In this document: piece by piece, positions 1 through 7,989 of the stretch
How positions within the stretch are numbered: position 1 is the first letter of the stretch
Layout of the letters: the number at the start of each line of letters is the position of its first letter
Assembly (NCBI RefSeq): GCF_900199725.1
Contig: NZ_LT904904.1
Span: 2,093,398-2,157,397 of the forward strand
Source of the DNA: Cytobacillus massiliigabonensis
GTDB lineage: Bacteria; Bacillota; Bacilli; Bacillales; Cytobacillaceae
Length of the DNA stretch: 64,000 nt
Direction of reading: 5' to 3'
Notes under the pieces: generated by a model
Database searches by the model: none
Seen by the model: only the letters and a program-made list of their open reading frames with translations
Told to the model about the DNA's origin: nothing
Made by a program: the position numbers and the translations under genes

Positions 1-422
1 AAATTATTCAAGCATTTTTTCAATCAGTGCCTATTCTAGGCATTTGCCTTGGGCATCAAGCGATAGGATATGCCTTTGGAGCCGCTATTGATCGAGCTAA
101 GGAGATCAAGCACGGAAAAATATCAAAGCTCAAACACAATGGTTCTTCCTTATTTCAATACATGCCACAGCCTATTGATGTTATGCGTTACCATTCATTA
201 GTGATTGTTTCAGGTACATTGCCTGGAAGTTTTAAAGTGCTTGCAAGATCATTAGAAGACAATGAGATTATGGCGATACGGCATGAGCAATATCCCCTTT
301 TTGGATTGCAATTTCATCCGGAATCGATAGGAACCGCGCAAGGGAAAAGGATAATCAGAAATTTCTTAAAATATATTGGGAGGGATAAGAATAATGAAGC
401 ATATTCTCCAGCAACTAGCTGA
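1..422 (+). CDS. trpG: Anthranilate synthase, glutamine amidotransferase subunit (5' end outside window)
   Basis: The reading frame is open from the window edge (codons begin at base 3) and encodes the C-terminal two thirds of a class-I glutamine amidotransferase. The nucleophile motif GICLGHQA and the catalytic His-Glu motif QFHPES are both visible. The subunit releases ammonia from glutamine for anthranilate formation by TrpE, which must lie upstream. The 3' end overlaps trpD by 29 bases, so the two are translationally coupled. A paralogous role as PabA in folate synthesis is possible for this family, but the trp context supports TrpG. The start codon is not in the window. Confidence 0.93.
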   Translation, partial: IIQAFFQSVPILGICLGHQAIGYAFGAAIDRAKEIKHGKISKLKHNGSSLFQYMPQPIDVMRYHSLVIVSGTLPGSFKVLARSLEDNEIMAIRHEQYPLFGLQFHPESIGTAQGKRIIRNFLKYIGRDKNNEAYSPATS

Positions 423-1419
423 AGGAAAGTCCTTATCTTTAGAAGAAATAAAAGTTGCCTCAGAGAGTCTCTTTTCAGATGAGATAACCGAAAGTGAAAT
501 AGCAGCCTTTTTAATCGGACTGAAAATGAAAGGAGAAACGGCAGAAGAGATTGCTGGAATTGCAGCAGCTTTAAGGGAGAAAGCACTGAAGTTTAGCGGG
601 AGGATTCCGAATATTATGGATAATTGCGGGACGGGGGGCGATGGAGTAAAAAGCTTTAATATTAGTACAACATCCGCCTTTGTCATAGCAGGTGCAGGAA
701 TACCTGTAGCTAAGCATGGAAACAGAAGCATTTCCAGTAAAACAGGGAGTGCAGATGTACTGGAGCATTTTGGAATTGATTTAACTGCTTCTTCAGAAGC
801 AACTGAGGAAATTCTGGAAAAGGTGGGGATTGCCTTTTTATTTGCACCACATGTTCATCCCCAATTAAAAAGGATTATGAAAGTGCGAAAAGATCTGCGA
901 ATACCAACCATTTTTAATTTTATTGGTCCACTGACAAACCCAGTTGAATTAGAAACTCAGCTTCTTGGCATTTACAGACGTGATATGGTAGTTCTTTTTG
1001 CAGATGTATTAAAAAAACTAGGCAGAAAACGAGCGATTGTCGTTAATGGAGCCGGTTATATGGATGAAGCGTCTCTCCAGGGTGGGAATTATTTAGCCAT
1101 TCTGGAAAATGGACTGATCAAGGAAAAAGTCATAGTGCCAGGGGAATTTGGTCTATCCATTCAATCAAATGATTCAATCAGAGGAGGAGATGCAAAGGAA
1201 AATGCGGATATTCTTCTGAGAGTGTTAAAAGGTGAGGGAGGACCGTATCGGGATACTGTTCTTCTAAATGCTGGTCTTGGTATTTTCACTGCTGCAAAGG
1301 CAGATTCAATTCAAGAGGGGATTGAACTGGCAAGAGAAAGTATTGATTCAGGAGCTGCCCTTAATAAATTGTACCAGCTTATTATGGCAAGCAGATCCAA
1401 TCAAAAGCGGGTGATATAA
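394..1419 (+). CDS. trpD: Anthranilate phosphoribosyltransferase
   Basis: TrpD transfers phosphoribose from PRPP to anthranilate, the second committed step of tryptophan synthesis. The family's diagnostic glycine-rich PRPP motif NCGTGGDG and the [15 protein letters not shown] segment are present. The ATG at 394 is chosen because GGAGGGAT lies 8 bases upstream; an in-frame TTG at 376 would place the Shine-Dalgarno sequence inside the gene. The product is 341 residues, normal for the family. It overlaps trpG by 29 bases and abuts trpC without a gap. Confidence 0.96.
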   Translation: MKHILQQLAEGKSLSLEEIKVASESLFSDEITESEIAAFLIGLKMKGETAEEIAGIAAALREKALKFSGRIPNIMDNCGTGGDGVKSFNISTTSAFVIAGAGIPVAKHGNRSISSKTGSADVLEHFGIDLTASSEATEEILEKVGIAFLFAPHVHPQLKRIMKVRKDLRIPTIFNFIGPLTNPVELETQLLGIYRRDMVVLFADVLKKLGRKRAIVVNGAGYMDEASLQGGNYLAILENGLIKEKVIVPGEFGLSIQSNDSIRGGDAKENADILLRVLKGEGGPYRDTVLLNAGLGIFTAAKADSIQEGIELARESIDSGAALNKLYQLIMASRSNQKRVI

Positions 1420-2211
1420 ATGTCTACCATTCTTGACTTAATTTTGGCAGAAAAAAGCAAGCAGATTGTGAAATTAAAAGAGGAAATGGCAGGAGTTAAG
1501 ATACTAAACCAATATAAGAAAAGGCCATTCCTTGAACGACTGCAAACAGAACATCTTTCAATTATTGCTGAATTCAAACGGGCATCCCCTTCAAAAGGAG
1601 ATATAAATGTAAATATCAGTCTGAGAGAACAAGTCCTTGATTATGTTCATTTTGGTGCAGCTGCCATTTCTATTTTAACGGATACTCCATTCTTTAAAGG
1701 CAGCTTTACAGATTTGGCTACAGGTAGAAAGGCGGTGGATGTACCGATCCTTTGCAAGGATTTTATAATCGATGAAGTACAAATAAGGAAAGCGAAAATA
1801 GTTGGGGCTGATTTGATTTTATTAATTGCGGCGGCATTAGAAGCATCAAGATTGAAAGAGCTTTCTGATTTTGCATTTGAACATGGGCTTGAGGTATTAG
1901 TAGAGGTTCATAATGAGGCAGAGATGGAACTGGCACTTTCCTCTGGTGTGAAACTAATTGGGGTGAATAACCGTGATTTAAAGTCTTTTTCGGTCGATTT
2001 ATCGGTAACAGAATCGCTGGGTCCCATCATAAAAAAAGAAGGTGCTTTTCTAATTAGTGAGAGCGGAATCAAGTCAGTGGAAGATGTAAAAAGAGTCATT
2101 GCAGCAGGAGCAAATGGCATTCTGGTTGGCGGAGCTTTCATGGAGACGGATAACCTTGAAGAGATGTTTAAAGCATTGAAGTACGCTCAAATAGGAGGGA
2201 CGTTAGGTTGA
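1420..2211 (+). CDS. trpC: Indole-3-glycerol phosphate synthase
   Basis: This cytoplasmic TIM-barrel enzyme closes the indole ring of indole-3-glycerol phosphate. Visible family motifs are AEFKRASPSKG (substrate phosphate and catalytic Lys region), CKDFIID, VNNRDLKSF and LISESGI near the C-terminal phosphate site. The 263 residues match a monofunctional TrpC, not a TrpC-TrpF fusion. The ATG directly follows the trpD stop codon, and the last four bases overlap the TTG start of trpF. Confidence 0.96.
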   Translation: MSTILDLILAEKSKQIVKLKEEMAGVKILNQYKKRPFLERLQTEHLSIIAEFKRASPSKGDINVNISLREQVLDYVHFGAAAISILTDTPFFKGSFTDLATGRKAVDVPILCKDFIIDEVQIRKAKIVGADLILLIAAALEASRLKELSDFAFEHGLEVLVEVHNEAEMELALSSGVKLIGVNNRDLKSFSVDLSVTESLGPIIKKEGAFLISESGIKSVEDVKRVIAAGANGILVGGAFMETDNLEEMFKALKYAQIGGTLG

Positions 2212-2843
2212 AGGTGAAAATTTGCGGAATAACCGATCTTGATACAGCTTTAGCTGCCATTGAATGTGGAGCGGATGCACTTGGTTTCGTGTTTGCTGAA
2301 AGTAAAAGAAGAATCACAATTGAGCATGCGAAGAAAATTATCCGTTTACTGCCTGAAGATCTATTGAAAATAGGAGTCTTTGTGAATGAGCAAAAAGAAA
2401 CGATTGAGAAAATTGTTGAGGATACTGGAATCAATGCTATTCAGCTTCATGGCGATGAGTCACCTGATGAGTGTACTGGCTTTTCAACTCCAGTTATAAA
2501 AGCAATTAGTATTGGAACAGCTAAAGATTTATTGAAAGTTGATAATTACGGATGTGAGTATTTATTGCTTGATAGTCCAAAAGGCAAATATCGAGGGGGG
2601 AATGGTACTGCTTTTGATTGGAGTGTAGCTGCTGGGCATAGGGTAAAAGGAAAAAAGGTCATTTTGGCAGGAGGATTGACAGCTGAAAATGTGTCAAAAG
2701 CCATTGGAATGATTCATCCCTATATGGTTGATGTCAGCAGCGGGGTAGAATTAGACGGCAAGAAGGATAAAGGGAAAATAAAAAGGTTTATAGATGAAGT
2801 AAAGGGGAGGAAGAGAAATGGAAACTTACACTATGCCAGATGA
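2208..2843 (+). CDS. trpF: Phosphoribosylanthranilate isomerase
   Basis: TrpF catalyses the Amadori rearrangement of phosphoribosylanthranilate. The KICGI opening motif with the catalytic Cys, [16 protein letters not shown] and LAGGL are all typical. The TTG start at 2208 shares four bases (TTGA) with the end of trpC, a classic coupled start, with GGAGGGACG upstream. The 211-residue length is normal. Its 3' end overlaps trpB by 26 bases. Confidence 0.95.
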   Translation: MKVKICGITDLDTALAAIECGADALGFVFAESKRRITIEHAKKIIRLLPEDLLKIGVFVNEQKETIEKIVEDTGINAIQLHGDESPDECTGFSTPVIKAISIGTAKDLLKVDNYGCEYLLLDSPKGKYRGGNGTAFDWSVAAGHRVKGKKVILAGGLTAENVSKAIGMIHPYMVDVSSGVELDGKKDKGKIKRFIDEVKGRKRNGNLHYAR

Positions 2844-4017
2844 ACGCGGTCACTATGGAAAGTACGGCGGCAAATTTGTACCTGAGACGTTAATGCAAGC
2901 GATAATAGAACTGGAAGCAGCGTATAAGAAAGCGATGGAAGATTACCAATTTAACGCTGAATTAAAGAGGCTATTGAAAGATTATGTAGGGCGTGAAACA
3001 CCTTTGTATTATGCGGAAAGACTGACTGAATATGCAAATGGGGCAAAAATCTATTTGAAACGGGAAGATTTAAATCATACAGGTGCGCATAAAATTAATA
3101 ATTCACTAGGTCAGGCTCTATTAGCTTCAAGAATGGGGAAGAAAAAAGTTGTCGCGGAAACAGGTGCAGGGCAGCACGGAGTTGCCACAGCAACCGCATG
3201 CGCATTGTTGAATCTTGACTGCATTATTTTTATGGGGGCAGAGGATATCAAGAGGCAGCAGTTAAATGTTTTTCGAATGGAGCTTTTAGGTGCAAAGGTA
3301 ATTAGTGTAGATACAGGAAGTGCAACTTTGAAGGATGCTGTTAATGAAGCACTGCGCTACTGGGTTGCGAATGTAGTGGACACCCACTATATTCTAGGAT
3401 CAGTTATGGGACCTCATCCATTCCCAATGATTGTCCGTGATTTCCAAAGTATCATTGGGATGGAAACGAGACTGCAGTATATGGAAAAAGAAGGGAGGCT
3501 GCCCGATGCAGTGGTCGCCTGCATAGGCGGAGGAAGCAATGCAATGGGCATGTTTTATTCATTTATTAATGATGAAAGTGTACGAATGTATGGTGTAGAA
3601 GCAGCGGGATTCGGTCTAGAAACGAACAAACATGCCGCGTCATTAACGAAAGGCAGTCCAGGCATTCTTCATGGGGCTTTTATGTATTTGCTGCAGGATG
3701 CAAATGGGCAAATACAAGAAGCCCACTCCATTTCAGCTGGGCTTGATTATCCTGGGGTAGGACCTGAACATAGTTATTTAAAGGATATTGACCGTGTCCA
3801 ATATAAATCAATAACAGATAAAGAAGCATTGGAGGCATTACAGCTTCTTAGCCAATTAGAAGGAATCATTCCAGCGTTGGAGAGCGCCCATGCTGTTGCA
3901 TATGCGCTAAGACTAGCAAAGAAAATGAATGCCAAGGAAGGGATTGCAGTTTGCTTGTCTGGCAGAGGTGATAAGGATATGGAAACTGTTAGAGTTAAAT
4001 TGGGAGGAGATGAATAA
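2818..4017 (+). CDS. trpB: Tryptophan synthase beta chain
   Basis: The beta subunit condenses indole with serine using pyridoxal phosphate. The PLP-lysine motif [10 protein letters not shown], the phosphate-binding [10 protein letters not shown] loop and [11 protein letters not shown] are present. At 399 residues it is a standard TrpB1. The ATG at 2818 has GGGGAGG about 8 bases upstream and lies inside the end of trpF. The TAA stop shares its last A with the ATG of trpA, so stoichiometric expression of the alpha2beta2 complex is likely. Confidence 0.97.
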   Translation: METYTMPDERGHYGKYGGKFVPETLMQAIIELEAAYKKAMEDYQFNAELKRLLKDYVGRETPLYYAERLTEYANGAKIYLKREDLNHTGAHKINNSLGQALLASRMGKKKVVAETGAGQHGVATATACALLNLDCIIFMGAEDIKRQQLNVFRMELLGAKVISVDTGSATLKDAVNEALRYWVANVVDTHYILGSVMGPHPFPMIVRDFQSIIGMETRLQYMEKEGRLPDAVVACIGGGSNAMGMFYSFINDESVRMYGVEAAGFGLETNKHAASLTKGSPGILHGAFMYLLQDANGQIQEAHSISAGLDYPGVGPEHSYLKDIDRVQYKSITDKEALEALQLLSQLEGIIPALESAHAVAYALRLAKKMNAKEGIAVCLSGRGDKDMETVRVKLGGDE

Positions 4018-4805
4018 TGAATCGATTAGAAAAGGTGATGAAAGGCATAAAGGAAAATAATGAGAAAGCGTTTATCCCGTATATCATGGCAGGAGATGGA
4101 GGATTAGAAGCATTGCCGCAACAAATAACCTTTTTGGAAAAAGCAGGGGCAACGGCAATTGAAATTGGCATCCCGTTTTCAGATCCTGTTGCTGATGGAC
4201 CGGTTATACAAGCGGCAGGGATAAGAGCACTGCAAGAAGGGACTACATTGAAGGCGGTCATACAAACAATTGCAGCTGTTCGTCCGATTGTTCATATTCC
4301 CTTAATTTTTATGACCTATATGAACCCAATTGTTGCTTATGGAATGGAGAGGTTTTTCGAAGAAAGCTATCATGCAGGGGTTGATGGACTTATTTTACCT
4401 GATTTACCAATTGAGGAAGAAGGGATATTGGCACCTTTAGCAGAAAAATATGGCATTGAAATCATAAGACTTGTGACATTAACGAGTCCGCTTGAACGAA
4501 TTAGAGAGATCTCATCGATGGGTAATGGATTTATTTATGCAGTAACTGTTAATGGGATTACAGGGGCAAGAAATGGATTTGATAAGCGGATTAAGGAGCA
4601 TTTGAAAAGGGTGAAAAGCGTCAGCGCCCTGCCAGTATTTGCTGGGTTTGGCATTTCTACTCCTTCACATGTAGAAGAAATGATACATTATTGTGATGGA
4701 GTCATAGTTGGCAGTAAGATTGTTGAACTCTTTAGACAAGAAGAATTGTCAGCGATTGAAGAGCTGATTAAAGCTGCAAACATAATAGGGACTATAAAAA
4801 AGTGA
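4017..4805 (+). CDS. trpA: Tryptophan synthase alpha chain
   Basis: The alpha subunit splits indole-3-glycerol phosphate and channels indole to TrpB. Visible motifs are FIPYIMAGDGG, EIGIPFSDPVADGP (catalytic Asp region), YMNPIVAYG and GFGIS. The length of 262 residues is normal. Its ATG overlaps the trpB stop by one base. It is the last gene of the operon, since a strong terminator follows within 20 bases. Confidence 0.96.
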   Translation: MNRLEKVMKGIKENNEKAFIPYIMAGDGGLEALPQQITFLEKAGATAIEIGIPFSDPVADGPVIQAAGIRALQEGTTLKAVIQTIAAVRPIVHIPLIFMTYMNPIVAYGMERFFEESYHAGVDGLILPDLPIEEEGILAPLAEKYGIEIIRLVTLTSPLERIREISSMGNGFIYAVTVNGITGARNGFDKRIKEHLKRVKSVSALPVFAGFGISTPSHVEEMIHYCDGVIVGSKIVELFRQEELSAIEELIKAANIIGTIKK

Positions 4806-4824
4806 ACAATACTTATAAAAAGGC

Positions 4825-4855
4825 AAAAACCCCATTATAAATAACGGGGTTTTTG
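4825..4855 (+). terminator. Rho-independent terminator of the trp operon
   Basis: The arms AAAAACCCC (4825-4833) and GGGGTTTTT (4846-4854) form a hairpin that ends in a T-run 20 bases after the trpA stop. The A-rich 5' arm may also serve the convergent gene at 4859-5014. Confidence 0.9.
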
Positions 4856-4858
4856 ACC

Positions 4859-5014
4859 TTATTTTTTATTCACTTGTTTTCCGCTTTTTTTCTGACTTTG
4901 TGAAGAATTATTCCCAATCTGGAACTCTGAACCAAGTTCGATATCATTGTGCTTATCTTGTTTTTCAATTTGTTCCCTAGTTTGATCAGGGTTAGAATGT
5001 CCTTGTTTATTCAT
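4859..5014 (-). CDS. Small hydrophilic protein, 51 residues, unknown function
   Basis: Not recognised. The minus-strand ATG at 5012-5014 is preceded by an excellent AGGAGGG ribosome site 7 bases upstream, and a continuous 51-residue frame ends at 4859. The product starts MNKQGHSNPDQ, is rich in Gln, Asn, Lys and Asp, has no Cys or Trp and no hydrophobic segment, and ends in a lysine-rich tail. Its composition resembles small spore or stress proteins of bacilli, but no family can be named. It converges on the trp operon and shares its terminator region. Confidence 0.6.
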   Translation of the reverse strand: MNKQGHSNPDQTREQIEKQDKHNDIELGSEFQIGNNSSQSQKKSGKQVNKK

Positions 5015-5092
5015 AGTAAACCCTCCTAAAAATAATTACATATAGTAATATGCACTATATAAATTGAAATAATCATACTCCCGTTTAATGAA

Positions 5093-5266
5093 CTAAGGAT
5101 CAGTGTTCTTTTTGGATTTTATAAATAGCTGCTTGACCCATTTAGACAAAGCAAGCTCTAGGTTTGAAGCACCAAACACCCTCCTGTTTACAAAAAAATA
5201 AATCAGCTCCTCAACAATCGCAATAGTTATAATTGAAATAAAAAACAATAGGATCCAGAAAGTCAT
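5093..5266 (-). CDS. Small single-span membrane protein, 57 residues
   Basis: Not recognised. A start at 5266 (MTFWILLFF) is preferred because GAAGGAAGGGG lies 6 bases upstream; an in-frame start six codons earlier would bury that site. Residues 1-22 form one strongly hydrophobic helix with a Glu-Glu at its outer end, followed by a short basic cytoplasmic-type tail ending KSKKNTDP. It could be a small regulator or an accessory subunit. The neighbours give no hint. Confidence 0.55.
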   Translation of the reverse strand: MTFWILLFFISIITIAIVEELIYFFVNRRVFGASNLELALSKWVKQLFIKSKKNTDP

Positions 5267-5562
5267 GTTTTCCCCTTCCTTCATTTGCTTTCTTCATGTA
5301 TATTCAAAAGAAACGATGATTTTACTTTTTTAATACCCAATTCTATTTGATTTTTGTATAATATTGGATATGAATAGTAGGACAGAATTTGTTATGATTT
5401 TGTCATAGAAGATTCATCCCTACTTCTCAAGTCCTAGGGAATAATAGTTCTCTAGATTCTTATGGCGATTGTTAGATTTTGATTTAATAAAAGCGTAAAG
5501 AACGATTGGGATTATGATTTTAGATGATTCCTTTTCGATAAGTGATTGCAGGAGGATGATTT

Positions 5563-6114
5563 ATGGGAGAAAGGAAAGTGTATCTTCTGCTTACCGATAC
5601 AGGGACATTATTTACTAGAATGATAAGGTTGTATACGAAGGAAAGTCATAACCATGCGTCCATTGGCTTTGATTGTGATTTAACGGAAGTATATAGCTTT
5701 GGCAGAAAAAGACCAAGAAATCCATTTATTGGCGGGTTTGTGAAAGAGGATATGCGTTCGGAATTATTCCGAAATGCCACTTGTGCAGTATATGTTTATT
5801 CGGTAACAGAAAAGCAGTATGAAAAAATGCTTCGCCTAATTAAGGAAATAGAAGAAAATAAGCAAAAATATCGATATAATTTACTAGGTTTGTTTGCACT
5901 CGCATTAAATAAGCGAATCCAGCGCAAGCATGCATATTTTTGTTCTCATTTTGTCGCTACCATTTTAAAAGAAGGCAAGCTTTTAGAAACAAACAAACAT
6001 CTTTGTATGATTACCCCTCAGGATTTAAAACATGCATCTTCTAAAAAACTAGTTTATCAAGGGGATCTCCAATCTTATTTTTCATTTAAAGAAAATCAAT
6101 TAGAAGTAAACTGA
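5563..6114 (+). CDS. Permuted papain-like (NlpC/P60 superfamily) amidase-type protein
   Basis: The protein has 183 residues, with the His first (ESHNHASIGFD, about H31) and the Cys late (YFCSHFVATIL, about C127). This is the order expected of circularly permuted YiiX/YaeF-type NlpC/P60 enzymes. No signal peptide is visible, so it probably acts in the cytoplasm. The ATG at 5563 follows AGGAGGATGATT. It stands alone, with terminator structure after its stop codon. The substrate is unknown. The fold assignment is inferred from the motif order and spacing only. Confidence 0.7.
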   Translation: MGERKVYLLLTDTGTLFTRMIRLYTKESHNHASIGFDCDLTEVYSFGRKRPRNPFIGGFVKEDMRSELFRNATCAVYVYSVTEKQYEKMLRLIKEIEENKQKYRYNLLGLFALALNKRIQRKHAYFCSHFVATILKEGKLLETNKHLCMITPQDLKHASSKKLVYQGDLQSYFSFKENQLEVN

Positions 6115-6134
6115 TTTTGCCATTATATTATTAT

Positions 6135-6338
6135 TTATATAAAAACAAAAGAACCATCACTTATATCATTATAAGGTGAATGGTTCTTTTGTTTTTTCTG
6201 ACAGAGCAGATCTCTTTTTGTTTTCGTTTTCCTTGTTCTCATATCAGCAAATGCAAATGGGCTACGGTTCTCTTCCGGATTTCTTTTTCCTTCACGTGCT
6301 AACTTCTCACGAATTTTCTTAGCTTTTGATTTTGCCAT
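6135..6338 (-). CDS. yqkK: YqkK-like small basic protein (DUF3886 type)
   Basis: The 67-residue product opens MAKSKAKKIREKLAREGKRNP and carries the RSPFAFADMRTRKTKTK signature that I recognise from Bacillus YqkK-like proteins. The ATG at 6336-6338 has AAGGAGTG upstream, so the in-frame start seven codons earlier is not used. The C-terminal codons run into the terminator hairpin at 6141-6196, which is common for such compact genes. The function is unknown; the protein is very basic. Confidence 0.75.
   Translation of the reverse strand: MAKSKAKKIREKLAREGKRNPEENRSPFAFADMRTRKTKTKRDLLCQKKQKNHSPYNDISDGSFVFI
6141..6196. terminator. Bidirectional terminator between convergent genes
   Basis: AAAAACAAAAGAACCAT (6141-6157) pairs with ATGGTTCTTTTGTTTTT (6180-6196). 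An inner CAC...GTG stem extends the hairpin. T-runs flank it on both strands, so it can end the amidase gene (+) and yqkK (-). Confidence 0.85.
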
Positions 6339-6384
6339 AAAAAAACACTCCTTTTTCATCTCATTCCATAATGTAAGAATTCAC

Positions 6385-6714
6385 CTAAGCTTGTGGGATC
6401 ATATTTGTTATTAATAATACAAAGAAAATGAGTCCTATTACAAGAAAAGTGACCGAAGCTAATACAACATAGTTTAAGCGTAAGATAAATTCCTCCCTCT
6501 TCATCATGATTCCAGTCATGGCACTTGTCTGACTGTCAATATGTCTAGTCATTGCACCGCCGCTGCTCGAAAACCAGATTGTAATTGTCGAAAATGCAAT
6601 CCCTGTAAAAAACATTAATTCTATGAAGCGGACAGAGAAAAGCCTTGCAAGAATAATGGTCAGTCCAATTTCTATAATCAATGTAAAAGTAAATTTCACC
6701 ATATTTTTTTTCAT
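6385..6714 (-). CDS. Small membrane protein, three predicted spans (DUF3899-like)
   Basis: The 109-residue product begins MKKNMVKFTFTL and has two hydrophobic segments in residues 5-50 and one near the C-terminus (about 80-105), separated by a polar loop. The pattern resembles DUF3899-type proteins of bacilli, but I am not certain of the family. A GGAGGCG Shine-Dalgarno sequence is visible upstream of the ATG. It is transcribed away from the nitrate operon. Confidence 0.6.
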   Translation of the reverse strand: MKKNMVKFTFTLIIEIGLTIILARLFSVRFIELMFFTGIAFSTITIWFSSSGGAMTRHIDSQTSAMTGIMMKREEFILRLNYVVLASVTFLVIGLIFFVLLITNMIPQA

Positions 6715-6772
6715 TTATTCGCCTCCTTCATTAAAGATACGAATGAATAGTAAAAATGTTACAAAAATTTCT

Positions 6773-6848
6773 CCTGATATGGCGATTTTTATATGATTTT
6801 AATATCAGGGGATTTCCTCCAAAAGATAAGGAGTTTCCCCTATATATT
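6773..6848. promoter_or_regulatory. Dyad-rich upstream region of the nitrate reductase operon
   Basis: CCTGATAT (6773-6780) and ATATCAGG (6802-6809) form an 8-bp inverted repeat. Immediately downstream GGGGA...TCCCC forms a second, imperfect dyad (about 6807-6841). NreC-type regulators bind GC-rich dyads upstream of nitrate-respiration genes, so this is a candidate control region. No consensus FNR site (TGTGA-N6-TCACA) was seen. Confidence 0.4.
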
Positions 6849-6906
6849 ATAAATCTACAAACTTCTACAATGAGAGTAAGTTAAACGTTTTGAGGAGGAA
6901 TAGGAA

Positions 6907-7989
6907 ATGCAGGCAAAAGCTGCTGTTAACGAAAAGCCGGTCCATTCAATTAATAACGCATTTGCTTCAAAATTTGCAAAATCTATGTTTCTAGCTATTT
7001 GTGGACTTTTTATCTTAACATTCATTGGCACTAGGATGTTCACGCATATCGATTTGAATTTATACGGCTATATGGTTGGAACGATTGTCTTTCTTGGCGG
7101 GTTCTTTTACCGATTTATTGCATGGGGAGAAAGACCGCCAACAAAAATTATTATTAAAAAAGGGATCAAGCTTCTTTTTAGAAAATCGACACCAAAAACA
7201 TCTGTAGAGCATTTAGCTACATATCGATTCATCTGGAATAGGGGAATTTACCGATGGACGCAGCACTTACTTATAGGGTGGGGATGTATCCTCGCTTGCT
7301 GTGTAACATTCCCTCTCGTATTTGGCTGGATGTACTTCACGATGGATGATAATGGAATGTACAATATTATTCTTTTCGGAATACAAATCTTGACTGTTCC
7401 AGCTAATGGAATTATCGCTAACCTTTCATATAATGCCTTGAATATTACCGCTGTTATGGTCATTGCGGGTGTGTGTATGGTTCTTTACCGCCGTTTTAAA
7501 AATATGCAAGCAAGAGCAGAACAGAAGTTTATGTATGATTTCTTGCCATTAATTATGCTTCTATTAGTCAGTATTACTGGTTTACTATTAACATTTTTAA
7601 ATATTTTTATGCATGGTGAAGGTCAGCCTGCCATGTCCTTAATCCATCAATGGACGGTTATCATTACATTAATCTATCTTCCGTTTGGAAAACTTGCACA
7701 TATTCCATTCCGTCCAATGAGTGTTTTTGCGAAGAACTACCGTGAATTCTACGGAGAGCAATCTATGAAAAAATGTAAAGTATGTGAAACAGAATTTGTC
7801 TCAACAGAACAATCAAAAGATGTTGTCGAAGTACTCGGCGTAAACGATATACATTTCAAAACAGAGGAAGGCTACCATCTCGCTGAATTATGTCTTCCAT
7901 GTCGAAGAAAATACCGGATTGCACAATTTTCCGGCTTCCCTACCCATGAGGTAAAAGTGAAGGAGGCAAACCAGAATGCAAAGGGATAA
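6907..7989 (+). CDS. Membrane cytochrome b-like subunit of a molybdopterin oxidoreductase
   Basis: The 360-residue integral membrane protein is predicted to have six or seven spans (about residues 25-45, 52-72, 120-145, 155-195, 210-235, 245-265). Candidate haem-ligand histidines include H120, H247 and H265. After the membrane part there is a C-terminal soluble domain with two CxxC pairs (C290/C293 and C329/C332) that could hold zinc or an Fe-S centre. It is the first gene of the operon, behind GAGGAGGAATAGG. It probably takes electrons from menaquinol and passes them to the catalytic subunit, as NarI does. It is not a NarI homologue that I recognise, so the electron route is inferred from context. 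Confidence 0.75.
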   Translation: MQAKAAVNEKPVHSINNAFASKFAKSMFLAICGLFILTFIGTRMFTHIDLNLYGYMVGTIVFLGGFFYRFIAWGERPPTKIIIKKGIKLLFRKSTPKTSVEHLATYRFIWNRGIYRWTQHLLIGWGCILACCVTFPLVFGWMYFTMDDNGMYNIILFGIQILTVPANGIIANLSYNALNITAVMVIAGVCMVLYRRFKNMQARAEQKFMYDFLPLIMLLLVSITGLLLTFLNIFMHGEGQPAMSLIHQWTVIITLIYLPFGKLAHIPFRPMSVFAKNYREFYGEQSMKKCKVCETEFVSTEQSKDVVEVLGVNDIHFKTEEGYHLAELCLPCRRKYRIAQFSGFPTHEVKVKEANQNAKG

